Assembly: GCF_029542625.1 (NCBI RefSeq)
Contig: NZ_CP120733.1
Span: 1,240,001 to 1,304,000 of the forward strand
DNA: 64,000 nt
Direction: 5' to 3'
Origin: Tepidibacter hydrothermalis
GTDB taxonomy: Bacteria; Bacillota; Clostridia; Peptostreptococcales; Peptostreptococcaceae
Below are positions 62,271 to 64,000 of the stretch, piece after piece. Positions within the stretch are counted from its first letter, which is position 1. The number at the start of each line of letters is the position of its first letter. The position numbers and the translations under genes are program-made. The notes below the pieces were generated by a model. That model did no database searches. It saw nothing but the letters and a program-made list of their open reading frames with translations, and was not told the DNA's origin.

Positions 62271-63398
62271 TTGAGTAAAAGGGATTATTATGAAGTGCTA
62301 GGTGTTGAAAAAGGTGCTTCAGACCAGGAATTGAAAAAGGCATACAGAAAGCTTGCTATGAAATATCATCCAGACAGAAATCCAGATAATAAAGAAGCTG
62401 AGGATAAATTTAAAGAAGCAAATGAAGCTTATGAAGTTCTTTCGGATGCTCAAAAAAGACAAAATTATGATCAGTTTGGTCATGCTGGAGCAAATGGAGG
62501 CCATGGCGGATTCGACTTTAATGGATCTGGATTCGGTGGATTTGAAGATATATTTGGAGATATGTTTGGGGACATATTTGGAGGCGGAAGATCAAGAAGA
62601 AGAAATGGACCAGAAAGAGGGTCTGACATTAGATATAGAATGACTATTTCTTTTGAGGACGCTGCATTTGGAATTGAAAAAGAAATAACTATAAATAGAA
62701 GTGAAAGCTGTGATGAATGCTCTGGAACAGGAGCAAAACCAGGAACATCTAAAAAAACTTGTCCTACTTGTGGCGGTTCAGGTGAGGTAAAACAAGCTCA
62801 GAGAACTCCTTTTGGAACTATGATGAACGTTAGACCTTGTCATGCTTGTTCAGGTAGTGGAAGTATAATAGAAACGCCTTGCTCTAAATGTTCTGGTAAA
62901 GGTGAAGTAAACAAGAAAAAACAAGTAAATATTAAGATACCTGCAGGAATAGATGATGGTTCTGCAATAAGACTTTCTGGAGAAGGTGAATTAGGCCTAA
63001 GAGGAGGTCCAAGAGGAGATTTATATGTTGTAATAGATGTATTACCTCATAAACTATTTGAAAGAGATGGAAATGATGTATACTGTGAAATGCCTATAAC
63101 ATTTGCACAAGCTGCTCTTGGAGATGAGGTTGAAGTACCTACTCTTGATGGTAAGGTTAAATATAAGATACCTGAGGGAACTCAAACAGGAACTGTATTT
63201 AGACTAAGAGAAAAAGGTATACCAAGACTTAGATCTAAAACAAGAGGAGATCAGTATGTAAAAGTTGTAGTAGAGGTTCCTAAAAAACTTTCAGAAAACC
63301 AAAAAGATCTTTTAAAACAATTTGCAAAAGAAAGTGGAGAAGAGGTTCATGAGCAACGTAAAAACTTCTTTGATAAAATGAAAGATTTACTTAAATAG
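62271..63398 (+). CDS. dnaJ: Chaperone protein DnaJ (Hsp40)
   Basis: 375 residues; TTG start at 62271 behind GGGCGGTGAT. J domain with HPD (YHPDRN), Gly/Phe-rich linker ([18 protein letters not shown]), four CxxCxGxG zinc repeats ([32 protein letters not shown]) and the substrate-binding C-terminus. It delivers clients to DnaK. Confidence 0.97.
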   Translation: MSKRDYYEVLGVEKGASDQELKKAYRKLAMKYHPDRNPDNKEAEDKFKEANEAYEVLSDAQKRQNYDQFGHAGANGGHGGFDFNGSGFGGFEDIFGDMFGDIFGGGRSRRRNGPERGSDIRYRMTISFEDAAFGIEKEITINRSESCDECSGTGAKPGTSKKTCPTCGGSGEVKQAQRTPFGTMMNVRPCHACSGSGSIIETPCSKCSGKGEVNKKKQVNIKIPAGIDDGSAIRLSGEGELGLRGGPRGDLYVVIDVLPHKLFERDGNDVYCEMPITFAQAALGDEVEVPTLDGKVKYKIPEGTQTGTVFRLREKGIPRLRSKTRGDQYVKVVVEVPKKLSENQKDLLKQFAKESGEEVHEQRKNFFDKMKDLLK

Positions 63399-63410
63399 AA
63401 TATATTAAAA

Positions 63411-63450
63411 AGAAAACAGCTGGTGTTATATACCAGCTGTTTATTTTTTT
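63411..63450. terminator. Bidirectional terminator after dnaJ
   Basis: AAACAGCTGGT (63414-63424) pairs with ACCAGCTGTTT (63432-63442), followed by ATTTTTTTT, between convergent genes. Confidence 0.85.
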
Positions 63451-64000
63451 TGATTTTCGCTATCTAAATAAGGATACTTTCCTCTAGGGGTAAAGGTTGT
63501 ATGAAGATACTTATGAGATACATCAGATAGAGGTTTTCCTAGGAATTCTTTGTAAATTTGATGTATTCTTGGATTGTTGTGTGACTGTCTTATAATTTTA
63601 CTTTTATCAATATTATATAAAGTGTCAGCTCTATTATGTCTGTAACTTAATGAGATATACTTATAATCTCTATTAGCGAGTATTGGTTGACCTCCACCGC
63701 CTACACATCCTCCGGGACAGGCCATAACTTCTAGGTAATCGAATTTTTTCTTACCTGATTTAAAATCTTCTATAGCTATTCTAGCGTTTTTTGTACCGTG
63801 GGCTATAGCAATTGTAATAGTTTTATCTCCAATTTTTACAGTTCCATATTTTAGACCGCTTTGCCCTCTGGCTTCTTCATAATCAGGAATTGACATCTCT
63901 TCTCCTGTAATCAATCTATGAGCACTTCTAACAGCAGCCTCTAATACTCCTCCTGTTGCTCCAAATATCATACCAGCACCGCTAAATTGATCAAAAGGCT
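63441..64000 (-). CDS. [FeFe]-hydrogenase catalytic subunit, C-terminal part
   Basis: The reverse-strand frame is open to the window edge, so the N-terminal part lies outside. The last 186 residues are seen: FDQFSGAGMIFGATGGVLEAA and MACPGGCVGGGGQP are H-cluster motifs (two of the cysteine ligands are in the latter), followed by the small-subunit-like C-terminus (HNNPRIHQIYKEFLGKPLSD, HKYLHTTF). The enzyme makes or consumes H2, often with ferredoxin or as an electron-bifurcating complex with NADH. Which type cannot be told from this end. Confidence 0.93.
   Translation of the reverse strand, partial: PFDQFSGAGMIFGATGGVLEAAVRSAHRLITGEEMSIPDYEEARGQSGLKYGTVKIGDKTITIAIAHGTKNARIAIEDFKSGKKKFDYLEVMACPGGCVGGGGQPILANRDYKYISLSYRHNRADTLYNIDKSKIIRQSHNNPRIHQIYKEFLGKPLSDVSHKYLHTTFTPRGKYPYLDSENQKK

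Overview
The window reads as the chromosome of a low-GC, anaerobic, endospore-forming member of the Clostridia, probably Peptostreptococcaceae-like. The exact genus is an inference I cannot confirm. Supporting signs are very AT-rich intergenic DNA, strong GGAGG-type ribosome sites with many TTG starts, spore genes (spo0B, gpr, spoIIP, a GerM-domain lipoprotein), an [FeFe]-hydrogenase fragment, a flavodiiron protein fragment, a full selenocysteine toolkit and a betaine methyltransferase of the MttB family. Most of the window is core chromosome with conserved gene order.

Layout. 1-5 kb: end of a flavodiiron protein gene, then a B12-binding radical SAM protein, a DUF2344 protein and RNase G. 5-8.5 kb: L21 leader, rplU-prp-rpmA, spo0B, obgE and yhbY. 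8.5-10.6 kb: recX and a LysM/M14 peptidase on the minus strand. 10.9-16.5 kb: nadD-yqeK-LCP-rsfS, then a T-box leader and leuS. 16.9-20.5 kb: threonine deaminase, ridA and the two serine dehydratase subunits. 20.6-22.1 kb: the first copy of an IS3-family element. 22-24 kb: a D,D-carboxypeptidase and comEA. 24.2-28.7 kb: selD (with its own in-frame UGA), selA and selB. 28.7-33.8 kb: an orphan response regulator, a GerM lipoprotein, a membrane protein and a BlaI/BlaR1-type pair. 34.05 kb: tRNA-Sec. 35.1-41.3 kb: a sigma-54 activator, a BCCT transporter, an MttB-family methyltransferase behind a near-consensus sigma-54 promoter, and a second BCCT transporter. 41.4-42.9 kb: the second IS copy. 43-51.9 kb: small hypothetical genes, tcdA, DUF3006 plus an MBL lipoprotein, a DUF2156 protein, a GNAT enzyme, a holin-like protein, an ECF S-component, a ComEC lacking its nuclease domain, and holA. 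52-57.3 kb: rpsT, gpr, spoIIP and lepA. 57.5-63.4 kb: hemW and the CIRCE-controlled hrcA-grpE-dnaK-dnaJ operon. The window ends inside an [FeFe]-hydrogenase gene.

Functional links. SelD, SelA, SelB and tRNA-Sec together make and insert selenocysteine, and SelD itself appears to need it. Threonine deaminase, RidA and serine dehydratase form an amino-acid deamination block with a similar palindrome upstream of two of its transcription units. The sigma-54 regulator, the two BCCT carriers and the methyltransferase look like an inducible quaternary-amine uptake and demethylation module, but no corrinoid protein is encoded beside them.

The most notable non-gene signals are two families of dispersed intergenic repeats. 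Family A is MITE-like; family B has two or three hairpins. Both keep their stems by compensatory base changes between copies. The other is the IS3-family element: both copies, identical as far as I compared them, sit inside intrinsic terminators with 3-bp target duplications, and each carries its own terminator-like hairpin near its left end.
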